Under the pieces are notes generated by a model, which saw only the letters and a list, made by a program, of their open reading frames with translations, did not search any database and had not been told where the DNA came from. A DNA stretch of 64,000 nt from Delphinus delphis (Eukaryota; Chordata; Mammalia; Artiodactyla; Delphinidae): contig NC_082689.1 in assembly GCF_949987515.2 (NCBI RefSeq), positions 100,354,957 to 100,418,956 on the forward strand. The letters run 5' to 3'. The position numbers and the translations under genes were made by a program. Below, in pieces: positions 1 through 10,836 of this stretch (position 1 is the stretch's first letter; the number at the start of each line of letters is the position of its first letter).

Positions 1-270
1 TTCCATTTTATTCTTTACAGTTTTATTCTATGATTATATACAAAACACATTGTCATATTTCCTTTTAAGTTACTAAACAGATTTTTAAATTATTTTCATT
101 TTTTTTTAGAAAAATATCTAGTCTTCCACAAGCAGGTCAGTATCAGTCATTATCTCTCCCTCTGAATCCTCAGGATGATGTTCTGTAAGTTCTCATTCAT
201 ATACATTGTTCTCCTGCTTATCTTTGGAGGAAGGACTGTCTATTCCTGTTGACCCTGCTGGGGCTTCCAT
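1..270 (-). pseudogene. Probable 3' end of a processed pseudogene, parent gene not recognised
   Basis: Read on the minus strand, positions 270 to 118 form a 51-codon frame that looks like the acidic C-terminus of a protein. It contains EAPAGSTGIDSPSSKDKQ near the start and EDSEGEIMTDTDLLVED immediately before a TAG stop at 120-118. One in-frame TGA sits at about codon 26. After the stop come about 90 bases of AT-rich 3'-UTR-like sequence and two AATAAA signals, at 27-22 and 12-7. The polyA tail, if present, lies outside the window. Upstream of 270 the same frame continues open for about 20 codons, then meets stops and frame breaks. This pattern fits a decayed retrocopy. A terminal exon of a real gene is less likely because of the internal stop. 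I do not recognise the parent protein. Confidence 0.45.
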
Positions 271-771
271 GATCCGCAGACATAGGACAGATGGGGCTGT
301 ATCCGCCTGGGTTTCTTCTCAGCATCTAAGCAGACTCCATCTTAGTGACATCCTATGAGAACTGATATTGTATCTTTTCCCATCTCTTCAATTCTTGCCT
401 CTCTGACACTTTAAACAGCGCTAATGAAAAAAATCACATTACATTCCCAAGAATACCCTTTTGGGAAGGTTCTTCTTACTTATACTCAGGCCTACAACAC
501 TTTCAGATTACAAAATATATGGGCTCCATCACTGTCTTCCCCAACACATCCTATATATCAAAGTATTCGTATAATATTTGCTAGAAGTTGACATTTCTAA
601 TAGATATTGTAAGAATGATACCGTAGGGAGAAGAGAGTTAGAAAGTAAAGCAAAGCGTGTGAGATACTTTAAGTTGTACCTAAGCAGTAGACAGATGGCT
701 GGCCTAATTATCTGGTTAATACACTCACTTGAATTTTAGATCCAAGACAGACAATGGTAGCAAATGTAGAC

Positions 772-830
<59 letters not shown>

Positions 831-1470
831 AACCTAATTTTTGAAACATAGTCTGGTGATGCAAATATTGTAGTTTTTAATCCAACTCCAGTGACATTAT
901 AGGTAATGGAAATTTCTCCCAGTTTCTCAGAGGCTGACAGTTCTACTTTTTAGTGTACTATGATATTTACTAAATACAACTATATTTGTTACCATGCATA
1001 ATTTGGTAGAAATTTGGGAGAGCATGTGGAAAGTACTGGTGACAAGGTACCATTTAATATTAGTAAACTTTTGAGATTTTTTACTTTTTAAGTTCTGAAT
1101 GCCATTTTTTCTGTTTTGACTGATTTTAAAGTTGTTCAAATCACCAACACATTTCTTATAATTAAAAGGGAATTTAAGATCAATAAATCACTGAAACTTT
1201 GATGAGGTGCAGTATCAAAGCAGCCTTTTTCACCAGAAAGGAATTACAATTACTAATTAATAAGCACTAATGAGCCTCTACATCTTTATATGAATATATG
1301 CTTGATATTTCTTTGTTTTGAAGTTATGATAAAATTGAAATTCTATACAATAGCTAATAAAACTAGATTTTGATATTTGATAGAAGTTTTAATAGAAAAC
1401 TTGAAATTATTCCATGTCTTGGATTGGATTTTAAGATTTCTAGTTGACTCCAGTTTAGAAATTAAAGAAA
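271..1470. other. AT-rich non-coding sequence
   Basis: Apart from the TG microsatellite at 774-827, I see no gene or recognisable repeat. The frames in this stretch are short, AT-rich and unlike any protein. The part next to 271-420 may hold more of the decayed retrocopy described at the left edge. Confidence 0.6.
774..827. repeat. (TG)27 microsatellite
   Basis: This is an uninterrupted TG dinucleotide run of about 54 bases, preceded by CCCG and followed by TTTTAACC. It is one of the two longest pure dinucleotide tracts in the window, so length variation between individuals is likely. Confidence 0.97.
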
Positions 1471-1557
1471 CCTTGCCCTAGCTCTGCCTCCATCTGATGT
1501 GTAAATTTGGGAAATTTCTTAATCTCAGGGATCTCACTTAGTTGGAGGTCATCTATG
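1471..1557 (+). repeat. MIR SINE fragment
   Basis: The fragment reads CTTGCCCTAGCTCTGCC, then a decayed GGGAAATTTCTTAATCTCAGG. These match the tRNA-derived head and early core of MIR (ordinary form GCTCTGCCACTTACTAGCTG, then TTAACCTCTCTGAGCC). It is strongly diverged and lacks both ends. Confidence 0.5.
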
Positions 1558-1986
1558 AGTTCAACACACTGTTTTTTGGGCCTCACAGTATATTAAGGTC
1601 TGTGATAATTATTAAAGAAGTCCCTGAACTCCTTACAGCCTTGGTTTTCCATCTCTTTTTGTCATGAGACTTTGCTCTAACAAAAACATACATGAAAGGA
1701 GAGAGGTAACTCCTCTGAATAAGTTTAATTCGGCAGGAGGTCTGGAATGTGCCAAATGTCTCCCCTTTCTTCCTGGCAGCCCCAGGAGGCCTTTGTGAAA
1801 CCTTGAGGGCTTCAAGGAGCACACGATGGACACCACAACACACAGTGTGGTTCTGAGATCAAAGGATATATTGAAACACTTGTAGTGATATGCAAAGCCT
1901 ACATATATAATGTTGATTATTATTTTATTCTTCTAGTGATTCACTTCTTTATAAAGTGTCCATCATATTTTCCAATTCATTATTTC
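1558..1986. other. Non-coding sequence, nothing recognised
   Basis: I see no gene, repeat family or structured RNA. Two overlapping minus-strand frames of 67-86 codons near 1583-1843 have no protein-like features and shadow one another. Confidence 0.5.
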
Positions 1987-2283
1987 TTTTTTTTTTTTTA
2001 AATATATATTTATTTATTTATGGCTGTGTTGGGTCTTCGTTTCTGTGCGAGGGCTTTCTCTAGTTGTGGCAAGCAGGGGCCACTCTTCATTGCGGAGCAC
2101 GGGCCTCTCACTATCGTGGCCTCTCTTGTTGTGGAGCACAGGCTCCAGACGCGCTGGCTCAGTAGTTGTGGCTCACGGGCCTAGTTGCTCCGCGGCATGT
2201 GGGATCTTCCCAGACCAGGGCTCGAACCCGTGTCCCCTGCATTGGCAGGCAGATTCTCAACCACTGTGCCACCAGGGAAGCCC
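1987..2283 (-). mobile_element. CHR SINE, long form (CHR-1-like)
   Basis: This is a tRNA-derived SINE in reverse orientation, transcribed by RNA polymerase III and mobilised by L1. The plus strand begins with the complement of the A-rich tail and the body that reads TTGGGTCTTCG. It ends with the complement of the head, ACCAGGGAAGCCC at 2271-2283. It keeps the central segment that the short cetacean subfamilies lack. The target-site duplication TCATTATTTCTTTT is intact on both sides, at 1977-1990 (merging with the T tract) and 2284-2297, which fixes the insertion borders. Confidence 0.95.
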
Positions 2284-2297
2284 TCATTATTTCTTTT

Positions 2298-3236
2298 AAA
2301 CATTTTAATCAGTATATGATATCATACTTATTTTTAATTTTCTCTCTTTTTTGCAATGTTTAAATTAAGTCACTAATTTGAATTGAATTTGATCAAGAAG
2401 GATGAGAAGAAATACTAATTTTTAAAAATGTAATTGTCACAAGGTGAAAGTTTGGCAATTCCAGTCTTCTTATGGTCAAGTGGATATGATTTAATGCTAT
2501 ATGGTGTTTTCACTGAAGGTCTGCATGTTATGCATTTGTGCAGATGTGTTATGGTGCAAAGGTTGTTTCTCTTTTTAACTTGAAGTAGTCAAAGTCTTTT
2601 CTTTGAGTAAATTAGAAACTATTATGGAAATTTACATGATTTTTACAAACTGCCTTTATATGGTAATATTACTGTATGGTTAGTTCATATCTCATTATTT
2701 CTGTGATTGCCAACTGGTCAAATATATGCTTTTATTTGTTTTACTTGCTGGTGAAAATGGACTGTTTTCACTAATTACAGAGGTTGCTTTGAATAAGCAT
2801 AGGATCTGCATATATTTGTTACCAGAGAGTTGTTTGAGTTTGAACTTTCATTGAAATGGTTTCCTAAGAGTTGATTGCATAGCAGAGGGCGATTTTTTTC
2901 CTAAAGTAGCTGGATATTCACATTTCAGTATATCTGTAACTAACAGAAAATGATCAGACTACTATCCAGACAGTGTAATTTATCTGTAGCCTTGTTAGAC
3001 TAAAAGTATAATCAGATAAGTCAAGGACAAAATTGATGAAAAGGAAATGTTCTCAAAAGTATTTCAAAAATCAAGATTATTTTATAAACTGATCTATATT
3101 ATCACAATAAGGCAGAAAACTGAACAACAAAAACAAACATTTGCCTCTAGTATAATTTCACAGTTTTTTTTCTGTCTTTAAAAAATTTTACGTGAATAAT
3201 TGCCTTAATTTTCCTCTATAGTTTTGATTAGTTAAA
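2298..3236. other. AT-rich non-coding sequence
   Basis: I recognise no gene or repeat. Base composition is uniformly AT-rich and both strands are full of stops. Confidence 0.55.
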
Positions 3237-3570
3237 TATATATTTATTGAGTGCCTATCATGTGCCAGCCACATCTAAATATGGTGTTGGAAATACAAAG
3301 ACGAATGAGAGATTATATCTTAATTCAAGAGTGAAGTAGAGATGTAGGCAAATAATTCCAGTAAAATGTTTGGGTATCATGTAGTGTTATAAATTTTATT
3401 CAAGCTAAAAATTATAGCAGAAGGAAGACTGACTTTTTGTGGTACAGCCTTTACAAAAGAAATAGAGCTTGTGTAGGGTTTTCAAGAATAAATGGAAGTT
3501 GTTAAATGAACAAAAATGGGTTAGAGAGCATTACCGGTTGAGGAAACAGTGATGTCTTTAACATGTAGAG
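3237..3570 (-). repeat. L2 LINE 3' end, ancient
   Basis: The plus strand carries TTTATTGAGTGCCTATCATG followed by GTGCCAGCC and GGAAATACAAAGACGAATG. This is the reverse complement of the L2 3' UTR, which normally ends in GTGCCTGGCACATAGTAGG. Decayed matches continue through CAAGAATAAATGGAAG and GAGGAAACAGTGATGT to about 3570. It is an old, inactive fragment of the non-LTR retrotransposon with no intact frame. Confidence 0.75.
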
Positions 3571-4444
3571 ATGCAGCCCAAATGCTTTTCTACTCAATAT
3601 GTGAGAAATTTCTTGTTTCTCTCTTTTATCGTCTAGTCTATCGGCTGATTAGTTTACCCAAGCCAAAATAAAATAAAAAAAAAAACAACTTTCTGTTAGT
3701 GGTAATCTCTGTAAATCTATCTGTAATACACAGAAAGGTATCTAGAGAAGAAAATGTTTCAGATAAAAGTTTTCAGACTTGACAATGCAAAAACCTGGGT
3801 TCCAGAGACCTGTCTCTGGAGCTATAGAAGGAGCAACTGCATGAAAAGCTTTTCTGATTCTCTGCTTTAACCAGAACTGTCTCGCATTCTGTCACCAAAA
3901 GTAAATGCAAAAGCAAGATACATTTAACTAAAATCGTAGACTTAGATGATTTTTTCTTGTTTAATCTGTTTTAGGTGACAGGATAATGGAGAGCTTGTTT
4001 ATAGACTTGGAAATACTCATCCTTTGAAATCCATATTTACTTACTTGCAGGTCACTCATTTTTGCCCCTTGATAATTTTAGAAAATATCAGGGAAAAAGA
4101 CACAGAAATTGATCATATTAGGGTGGAGTTAATCCATGAAAAATTGAAAGCTTGATCTTGAAAACTGTAATGTAGGACAGTTTTCGGGGAAAGAAAAATA
4201 AGCACAGAGCAAAAGCTGTATAGTGTCAAGAACTGTATGCTGGTCCCAGTTCTACCCTCTGTAAGGAAAGTAAACAATGGAAAGTTAAGTTTTATTTCCT
4301 GGATCATGTGATTTGTAAAATGAGAAGGTATATTGAAACAAGATAAATTTAAACAACCAATATGTGTCCTGGAGCCCTTCATCTGTTCGTATCACATACT
4401 ATAAACATATATGCTCAGGAAGTATAAGATAAACCAAATATTAG
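3571..4444. other. Non-coding sequence, nothing recognised
   Basis: I see no gene or identifiable repeat. The 89-codon minus-strand frame at 4113-4382 has hydrophobic, chance-like composition and no family resemblance. Confidence 0.5.
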
Positions 4445-4604
4445 AGTGTGTCAGAATCATCTGGAGGCCTTGTTAGAAGACAAATTGCCGGTTCTTGTCC
4501 TCAGAGTTTCTGATTCAGTGGGTCTGGGTTAGGCCTGAGAATCTGCATCTCTAACAAGTGCCCGGTGATGCTGCTGGTCCCAGGACTACACTTAGAGAAC
4601 CTCT
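4445..4604 (-). mobile_element. MER5A-type hAT-Charlie MITE
   Basis: This stretch matches the reverse complement of the non-autonomous DNA transposon MER5A. It has CAGAATCATCTGGAGGCC, then GAGTTTCTGATTCAGTGGGT, then TCTAACAAGTGCCC, and TTAGAGAACC at the far end. The outermost left terminal inverted repeat is lost. It has no coding capacity and is a fossil copy fixed early in mammals. Confidence 0.85.
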
Positions 4605-5268
4605 AAGATAAACAGATCATATGAGCTTGAATTCCTGAAATTCTACCTTCTTCAAATAAGAAAACAAAATAATGACCATGTTTTTGCCTATAGAGTTGTG
4701 GAGGTCTTTTTATTAATCAAATTTAATTAATTTTGTTTTGGAAATTAAGTTTAAAAAGTTTGCCTAAATGACTATGACAATATCCATTACTCCTATTTTA
4801 ACTCAATTTTTTGTTTCACTTTCTATTAATATTTTCCCCCAAATTTTAGTCTATTTTAATCAAGATATAAGGTTAACTTATTCTATATTTTTTGCTTTCA
4901 CAGTATACATATCATATGCATTTAAAATTTTACATTTAGATTTTCAGGATGAACTCAATTGAACTCTTTATGTCCCTCAAATATTTTTTCCTGTAATTTG
5001 AGTATCTTGCTTCCAGATGGCAGAAATGATCTCTTAAATAAACATATGAAAATATTTGCAAACTCATCTTTTTAAAAACAGCAAGCCAAGACTTTTCATT
5101 AAAAGACATGAACCTGAACTCTTTAAGAAATACCATTTAAAGATTATTGGTTTTCAAACAAAGTTTACCTTATCACATCTCTTTTCCTTTCCCTAAAGAT
5201 TTCCAGTGCCATAGGTTGTTTTACCCTTTTCAATATCATTATGTTTTTCTTGTGTTTTTCCTTACGAG
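4605..5268. other. AT-rich non-coding sequence
   Basis: I see no gene or recognised repeat. The frames present are hydrophobic AT-driven chance frames. Confidence 0.5.
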
Positions 5269-5374
5269 TGTTCTTTTTCTGAGAATTATTATTTTGGCAC
5301 AAACCCAAACTTACTAAGTTGTGTTATTTTTCTGAATATTATTATTTGAGCACAAACCCAAACTCACTAAAAAT
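5269..5374. repeat. 53-bp tandem duplication, two copies
   Basis: Copy 1 (5269-5321) and copy 2 (5322-5374) lie head to tail. Both contain TCTGA, then ATTATTATT, then GCACAAACCCAAACT and ACTAA. They differ by scattered substitutions, so the duplication is not recent. It is unique sequence, not a known repeat family. Confidence 0.85.
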
Positions 5375-6504
5375 TCTGTGATCTTCACAGTGGAAGAGAA
5401 ATGTACTAAAGGGAGAATAATCTTGATACTCAGATATTTGAAGAAGTAACATTTGAAAAAGGATATAGATTTTGATGTAGCCTAGTGTCAAAGAGGGGAA
5501 GTTATAGGAAAACATATTTTATCTTAATGTAAGAGAAAACATCTAAATAAACAGAGCGGTAGAGCAGTTACATAATGTGCTGATGCTTTCCATAAATGTC
5601 TTCAAATTATGAGTGTATGCTTATAAGAAATATTGTACAAGAGGTTCTCAAATAGTATGAGTGTTAATATGAATGTTATTCTGATTTCTTTATGCTCTAA
5701 CAATGACCTTATTATAATTTAAGCTAGATTTTTTTTCCCCGTAATTCTTGTTTTCTGTGTTAGTTTACTAACTTTTTAAGTCTTTTTAATATTAGTGTAG
5801 GTAAGAGTATAAAATTCCTTCGGGTCTTGCATTCTAAAGATTTTTTTAATTAATAGATGCAATTTTGTTGATCGTATTGTTTAAACCATGAGCTATAAGT
5901 TGAAGAAATGCTGTTCTCAACATGAATTTTGGAAGAAAGACAACTGAAAAAAAAGACCTTAGAAAGAAAGAAAAAAAGAGTGCATGTAAGATCTTTTGAG
6001 CTTAAAAATATGAACGACTGATTTCTGGTGGTAGTTTTCGAAAACTGCAGTTCTTGTTTGGTGATTTCTTTAGCTTCTAGGTATCAGTTAAGATGGTGAA
6101 TGAAAAGATAATCATTACCCTTCAGAGGTAAAAAAAATTTCTGCAGGTTTTATAGAACTAACTTGATTTCAATAAACAATAAAAGGTTTTGTAATTTTTG
6201 CACTGTCCCACATTCAGTGTAAGGCCAAGATTGATTCTGCTCTGAGCTCAGCAGGATGAAACTCTTAGCAAGTATGAAACTCTCTTAACAGGCCCATATC
6301 CTTTCAGTAATACTATTACACAGCCAGAGGTCATTATTTGTGATAACCTGCTATTGACTTCGCAACTGGACCAGGGAAAAAGGTTGTTAATGAACCCTGA
6401 TCAGAGACCAGATTAGTTGACCAGCCCTGGAGTTTATAATCCAGTATATGGAATAAACATATAGCCATCACTGAAGTCAGAGTAATTTAAGCGCCGGACC
6501 TGAG
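5375..6504. other. Non-coding sequence, nothing recognised
   Basis: I see no gene or repeat family. There is a purine-rich patch around 5930-5980 (GAAAGAAAGAAAAAAAGAG). Confidence 0.5.
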
Positions 6505-6595
6505 GCAGTACAGTGTATGAGGGCTGCGTGTAGCACTGGGGTCAGGCTTGTTTTGGAATCCTAGCCTAGATTTTTTCTTTGACATTATGCTAATT
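6505..6595 (+). repeat. Possible MIR fragment
   Basis: A weak match to MIR is seen: AGTGTATGAGGGC, then GGGGTCAGGCTTG, TGGAATCCTAGCC, then TTATGCTAATTATTTAGC. The order of blocks fits MIR but divergence is high. It lies directly before an L2 fragment. Confidence 0.35.
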
Positions 6596-6870
6596 ATTTA
6601 GCTTATTCTGGGCACTAGAAATATAAACACAATCAAGACATAGTATCTGCCTGCCTTCAAGAAATTTATTACTAGTATAGTTGTTAGTGCAGTCAAGTTA
6701 ATGACATTACAATATATAATATACACTATGTATAATTATAATGGAGTATGACAATGCTATGATAAGAGTGCTATAGTCAGCCCTTGGAAGCCACAGAAGG
6801 GTGCCTGACTACTTAAGGAGATCAGGGCAAGTTTCCTGGAGAAAGGAACAAGTTGGCTAAAACCAGTAGG
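6596..6870 (-). repeat. L2 LINE fragment
   Basis: The plus strand shows CTGGGCACTAGAAATATAAA, then ATCAAGACATAGTATCTGCC and TCAAGAAATTTATTACTAG. After these come GTGCTATAGTC and GGGCAAGTTTCCTGGAG, the reverse complement of the L2 3' region. It has no intact frame. Confidence 0.7.
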
Positions 6871-7400
6871 AAAAGTCGAAGTAATAGCTCTTCAGAAAAT
6901 ATTCATTGTGTGTCTATTTGACTAAAGGTCTGCTTAACAGTGAAATATTCCTACTTGTATTTCATACCTCTTCTCCATTGAAAGCTAATTCAGATGGGAG
7001 AGGAGACCTAATAATACGAACTAAATATAGACACAGCATTGGAAAGAAACCATTAGAACCAATGACGGCTCATTAGTGAAGCTCAGGTTTGGAATGCCAG
7101 TCTGGAAGAGCAGAGCTAAAGAAAAAAAAGTGATAGACTACCTCCTTGATAACATTCTAAATGCCAGTCTCTCTAACCTTTGAAAGGAATTCTGTGAAAT
7201 CACACCTTCTCCTAACACTGAGGACAAAACTCAAATACTTAAAGATGTTCACACCTAGAATTCACACATTATATTTATAATGCAACTTACCCCCATTCCC
7301 ATCAGAATTCACAAAATTTAGAACAAAATGGTGTAACAGTAACAAGAGAAGTGATTTCTTTTAAAAGTCTCTAGTCTGCACCCAAACATTTGTTTTTTGT
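6871..7400. other. Non-coding sequence, nothing recognised
   Basis: No gene or recognisable repeat is seen. Confidence 0.5.
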
Positions 7401-7413
7401 AAAAAAAAAAAAA

Positions 7414-7466
<53 letters not shown>

Positions 7467-7470
7467 CATA
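7401..7470. repeat. Compound simple repeat (A)n(TA)n(CA)n(TA)n
   Basis: About 14 A residues are followed by TA repeats, then about 11 CA units, then about 12 TA units. The two TA blocks flank the CA block symmetrically, so the tract can fold on itself and should be unstable in length. Confidence 0.95.
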
Positions 7471-8424
7471 TCTGTTTTAAATGTTCATCACATGTCCATG
7501 GCTCCTTCTACAGCTCCACCAATAAGTTTCTAGCAAGGGTGGGCTTCACTCCCTTCATCTTCTCCCTGTCTCAGCATTCGCCCACCTATGCCTTCTTTTC
7601 AGGCTTTCACCCTCAACAGTCTAATGAATTTCTTTAATCAAACACTATTAGTAAATTATAAACTGCTGAATCCCTCATAATTTTATGTTATCTTTCTAAC
7701 TATACTCTTTTGAAACATTCTTCCCATTTCTAGTTTCTCCAGTTATTTTTCTACAGGAGGGAGTTCCCCTGGTATAATGTTCAGATCTTTCACCCTCTTT
7801 CTACTATCGGTTAGCGTTCTAATCAGTTTCCATAACTTCCATATACTCTTTACAGAGAAGACTTGCAATTCTATTTGTCGAACACTGCACAATATTGCAA
7901 ATGGATTGATAGCATTAACTTCGTTTGGACTCCAAGCTCAGCTGCAACACACTGTATGTAAACAATGATAATAATAAACTATAGTCTCTCTACACATCTA
8001 TGTTCTCATGTGGAGGAACAGGAATCAGATTTCACATATCATTGGGTTGTCCTACTAGTTAATTATTATGGATATTATGTGAGTGTCTGACTTAATTTGC
8101 CATCTGGAAGAATTAAGGTCTACCGTACAGGCAGGATTGAATATTAGGATTTATTAAATTTGTTTTTTCAATTTATTTTTAAATGTTTGTCATACTATAG
8201 AATAGTGGTTAGACAAATGTATATACCTTATATTCATTACTTAAAATCTCCTAGGAAATAAATTGTATGAGGCAAAATTTATAAAGGAGGCAAGGATCAT
8301 TGAAATATTACTAATTAAAAGGATCAAATGAACATGATAAGCAGACTTCTTTGTTTCTTCTGCTCCAAGTAAAAGTAGAAAATTCTGTGTTACAGGATAA
8401 ATTCCTTTTTAATATGTTCTTACC
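7471..8424. other. Non-coding sequence, nothing recognised
   Basis: The stretch 7500-7960 is rich in pyrimidines and slightly less AT-rich than its surroundings. I can match it to no gene or repeat. The rest is AT-rich background. Confidence 0.45.
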
Positions 8425-8545
8425 AATCAATAAATATTTATTGATTACATGTTAAGTTCTCAAAAAAAAATCTATGGGAAATACTAAAACGTGAAGGGCA
8501 CAGTATAGCCCCTTAAAAAGCTTTAAATTCAACTGTGGAGTATAT
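8425..8545 (-). repeat. L2 LINE 3' fragment
   Basis: ATCAATAAATATTTATTGATT is followed by GGGAAATACTAAAACGTGAA, GGGCACAGTATAG and CCCTTAAAAAGCTTTAAATT. These follow the order of the reverse-complemented L2 3' end. The match is diverged. Confidence 0.45.
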
Positions 8546-8574
8546 ATATACACTTTACATATCTACATATATAT

Positions 8575-9258
8575 CTTTATTTTCTTTTATTGTTAAAAAT
8601 TTCAAACATACAAAAAAGTAGACAGAAGAGTATACCTGAACTTCAGCAGTTCCGGGGTCTGTTGGTTTTACATGCATTCCACACCTTTGCCTGCTCACCT
8701 CTGTGCTCTCTGCAGCAGCGGAAGGCACACCCAGTGAGCTAGGGTTTTCAGCATTGTCCGCCTCTCTCTTGACTCTAGCAGTGGGAGACATAAGGAATGG
8801 GACCAGAGAACCCCCAGGAAGTTTCTTCCCCTCCTCTCACACTTACTAGCTTCAAAGAACGCTAACATGTTGCCTTATTAGCTCCATCATTGGTTTTCTT
8901 AATTTAAAATAAACAAGAAACATCATGCTATTTTACCTGTAAATACCTCAATGTGCATCTGGAAAAATAAAGACATTGTCTTCATAAGCAAACCATCATT
9001 ATCACCTCTAACTAAATTAGCAATTCATAGTGCCATTTTTTCTTTAGTTTGTTAATAGTCTTAATTGTCCTTTATAATTGATTTGTTTGAAACATGCTCC
9101 AGTGAAGATCCCCATGTTTTAGTATATCTCATGCAATACTTGAGGCCTGTTTGTGCCAAAATAGTATTTTTCGTTTATCTGAATTTCAAATTTAACTAGA
9201 TGTTCTGTGTTTTTATTTGGTAAATTTAGCAGTCATACTCACATTTCATTTGGTTATT
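8575..9258 (-). repeat. Old L1 (L1ME/L1M-like) 3'-region fragment
   Basis: AAAATTTCAAACATACAAAA and AAGTAGACAGAAGAGTAT at 8595-8635, CTAACATGTTGCC near 8860, then TAAATACCTCAATGTGCATC at 8940-8960. Next come CATTATCACCTCTAACTAAA, AATTGTCCTTTATAATTG and CATTTCATTTGGTTATTATG near 9245. These blocks follow a common ancient mammalian repeat that I associate with L1M 3' ends in antisense. The family assignment is from memory and not firm. A less repetitive insert of about 200 bp lies at 8650-8850. Confidence 0.5.
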
Positions 9259-9261
9259 ATG

Positions 9262-10010
9262 CTTTTATAGGTCACAAGTATTTGCCAAGCCCTGGTTCAG
9301 TTGCCATTAGTAAATACGATGAGATAGTCAAGGTCTTAACAGCACTTCTATTACATAATTAAGGATGATAATCAGGCAATAAAAAATTGGAGGAAAAAGA
9401 TCTTGACAACCACCATGAAGAAAGAAGAAAGAAAAAAGAAAAGTGGTAGAATGTGATTGGAAGATGAGACTAATGCACACTCAGGGAAAATTTATCTGAG
9501 GGAATGACACTGACCTGACAGTGAAATCACAGAAAGCATCCACGCATGTGCAAATACTAAGAAATTGTGTTTTTAGAAAAGAGGATTGACGATGTAAACT
9601 TTCTGATGTGGGAAAAAATGATTTTTTTTTCCTGAAGACTGCAATAAGCTATTTGTTTCTGGAGTGTCTTGAATAAACTAAGAAGGTATTTTGAGATAAG
9701 AATCAAAGAGGTGGAAAGGTGCCGTGTTATTTTAGAAGCTTTTGTGCCATGGGATAGCATTTTGGATTTTATGCTTAAGTATGATGGGGAGCTTTAAAGT
9801 CGGAGAGGAGAACAACAAGAAATTATTTCCTGTGGAAGGAGATCATTCTGGCTGCAGAGAACTGTCAGAGGGCAGGGGTGGATCTTGTACTGGTTAGCAG
9901 GGGTAAGTGTGGTAGATCAGCAGGTGGAAGTGGTTCAGCAGAGAGTTGTAGTAGTGGAGACAGAGAACAGAGGATGTATTCTGAAAACCACTTGGACAGA
10001 TATTTCAGGG
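9262..10010 (-). repeat. L2 LINE fragment including part of ORF2 region
   Basis: Plus-strand landmarks are GCCAAGCCCTGGTTCAG, GTAAATACGATGAGATAG and, further in, GTGCCATGGGATAGCATTTT, GATGGGGAGCTTTAAAG and GATCATTCTGGCTGCAG at 9841-9857. They follow the reverse complement of the L2 3' UTR running into the end of ORF2. Reading frames are destroyed. A purine-only run (GAAGAAAGAAGAAAG) sits at 9417-9443. Confidence 0.65.
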
Positions 10011-10807
10011 CTCTCCAGGATGACTCAACTAGCTCTGCTTACCTCTTTCCTTACATTGCTAACAGCCTCATGAGTAAAACACCATCACTGCATCTAAAAT
10101 GCTGTATTGAAATTCCCGATGACGCTGTATTCTTCTCCCCCAGACTGTACACCTCCTGAGGATAGAATAAATGGTCTTTTTAATAGCATCTTGCTCATAT
10201 TCAGTGCTCGAATCATATTGTGGAGAGGACGTGATTTAATGGGAATTTGCTTCATATTCCATAAATGCTTTTTAAAGACCGTGGCTCCTGCAATTCAGTT
10301 AATTAAAAAGCCCATATATATGATATAGACTATGGCTGTCATATAGGATAATTATTGTTATGTATGATATATGTTATATATAACGTTTATATAAAATATA
10401 TTGCTATATACATATATATGATATAAATTATAGCACTATAGAAACTTGAACGCCTATTTCTTTTTTAACCCTTGAGAGCTAAACTTGGGAAAATATGTTT
10501 GTAAGCCTGTGGTCACAGCAAAAGTAATCAGACACACAAGGTTTTAGTCTCTTGAGAAAAACCAGATATAATTTCCTCAATTTTCCATGACCAAATTGTA
10601 TGACTGGTATCTGAACTCATCTTTTCTCCTTTGTTCCTTCTGCATTGAAGGCCACTCCCAGTTATCTTGGTTAAAAAATATAATCTGTGATACCTTCACT
10701 CCTGTCAATTTAATGAAATCAGTTTTCAAAATGTTGCCACAGTGAACAAAATGCACCCAGCTGCAACATTCCCCCTGCCTGCAGTTAGGTGCCCTTACAA
10801 TAATATC

Positions 10808-10836
10808 TCACACACACACATGCACACACACACATT
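10808..10836. repeat. (CA)n microsatellite, interrupted
   Basis: Two short CA runs are separated by a TG step (CACACACACATGCACACACA). Confidence 0.9.

Noticed and set aside
9417..9443. Purine-only run considered as a triplex or regulatory element
   Set aside because: Short and inside an L2 relic. Ordinary low-complexity sequence explains it.
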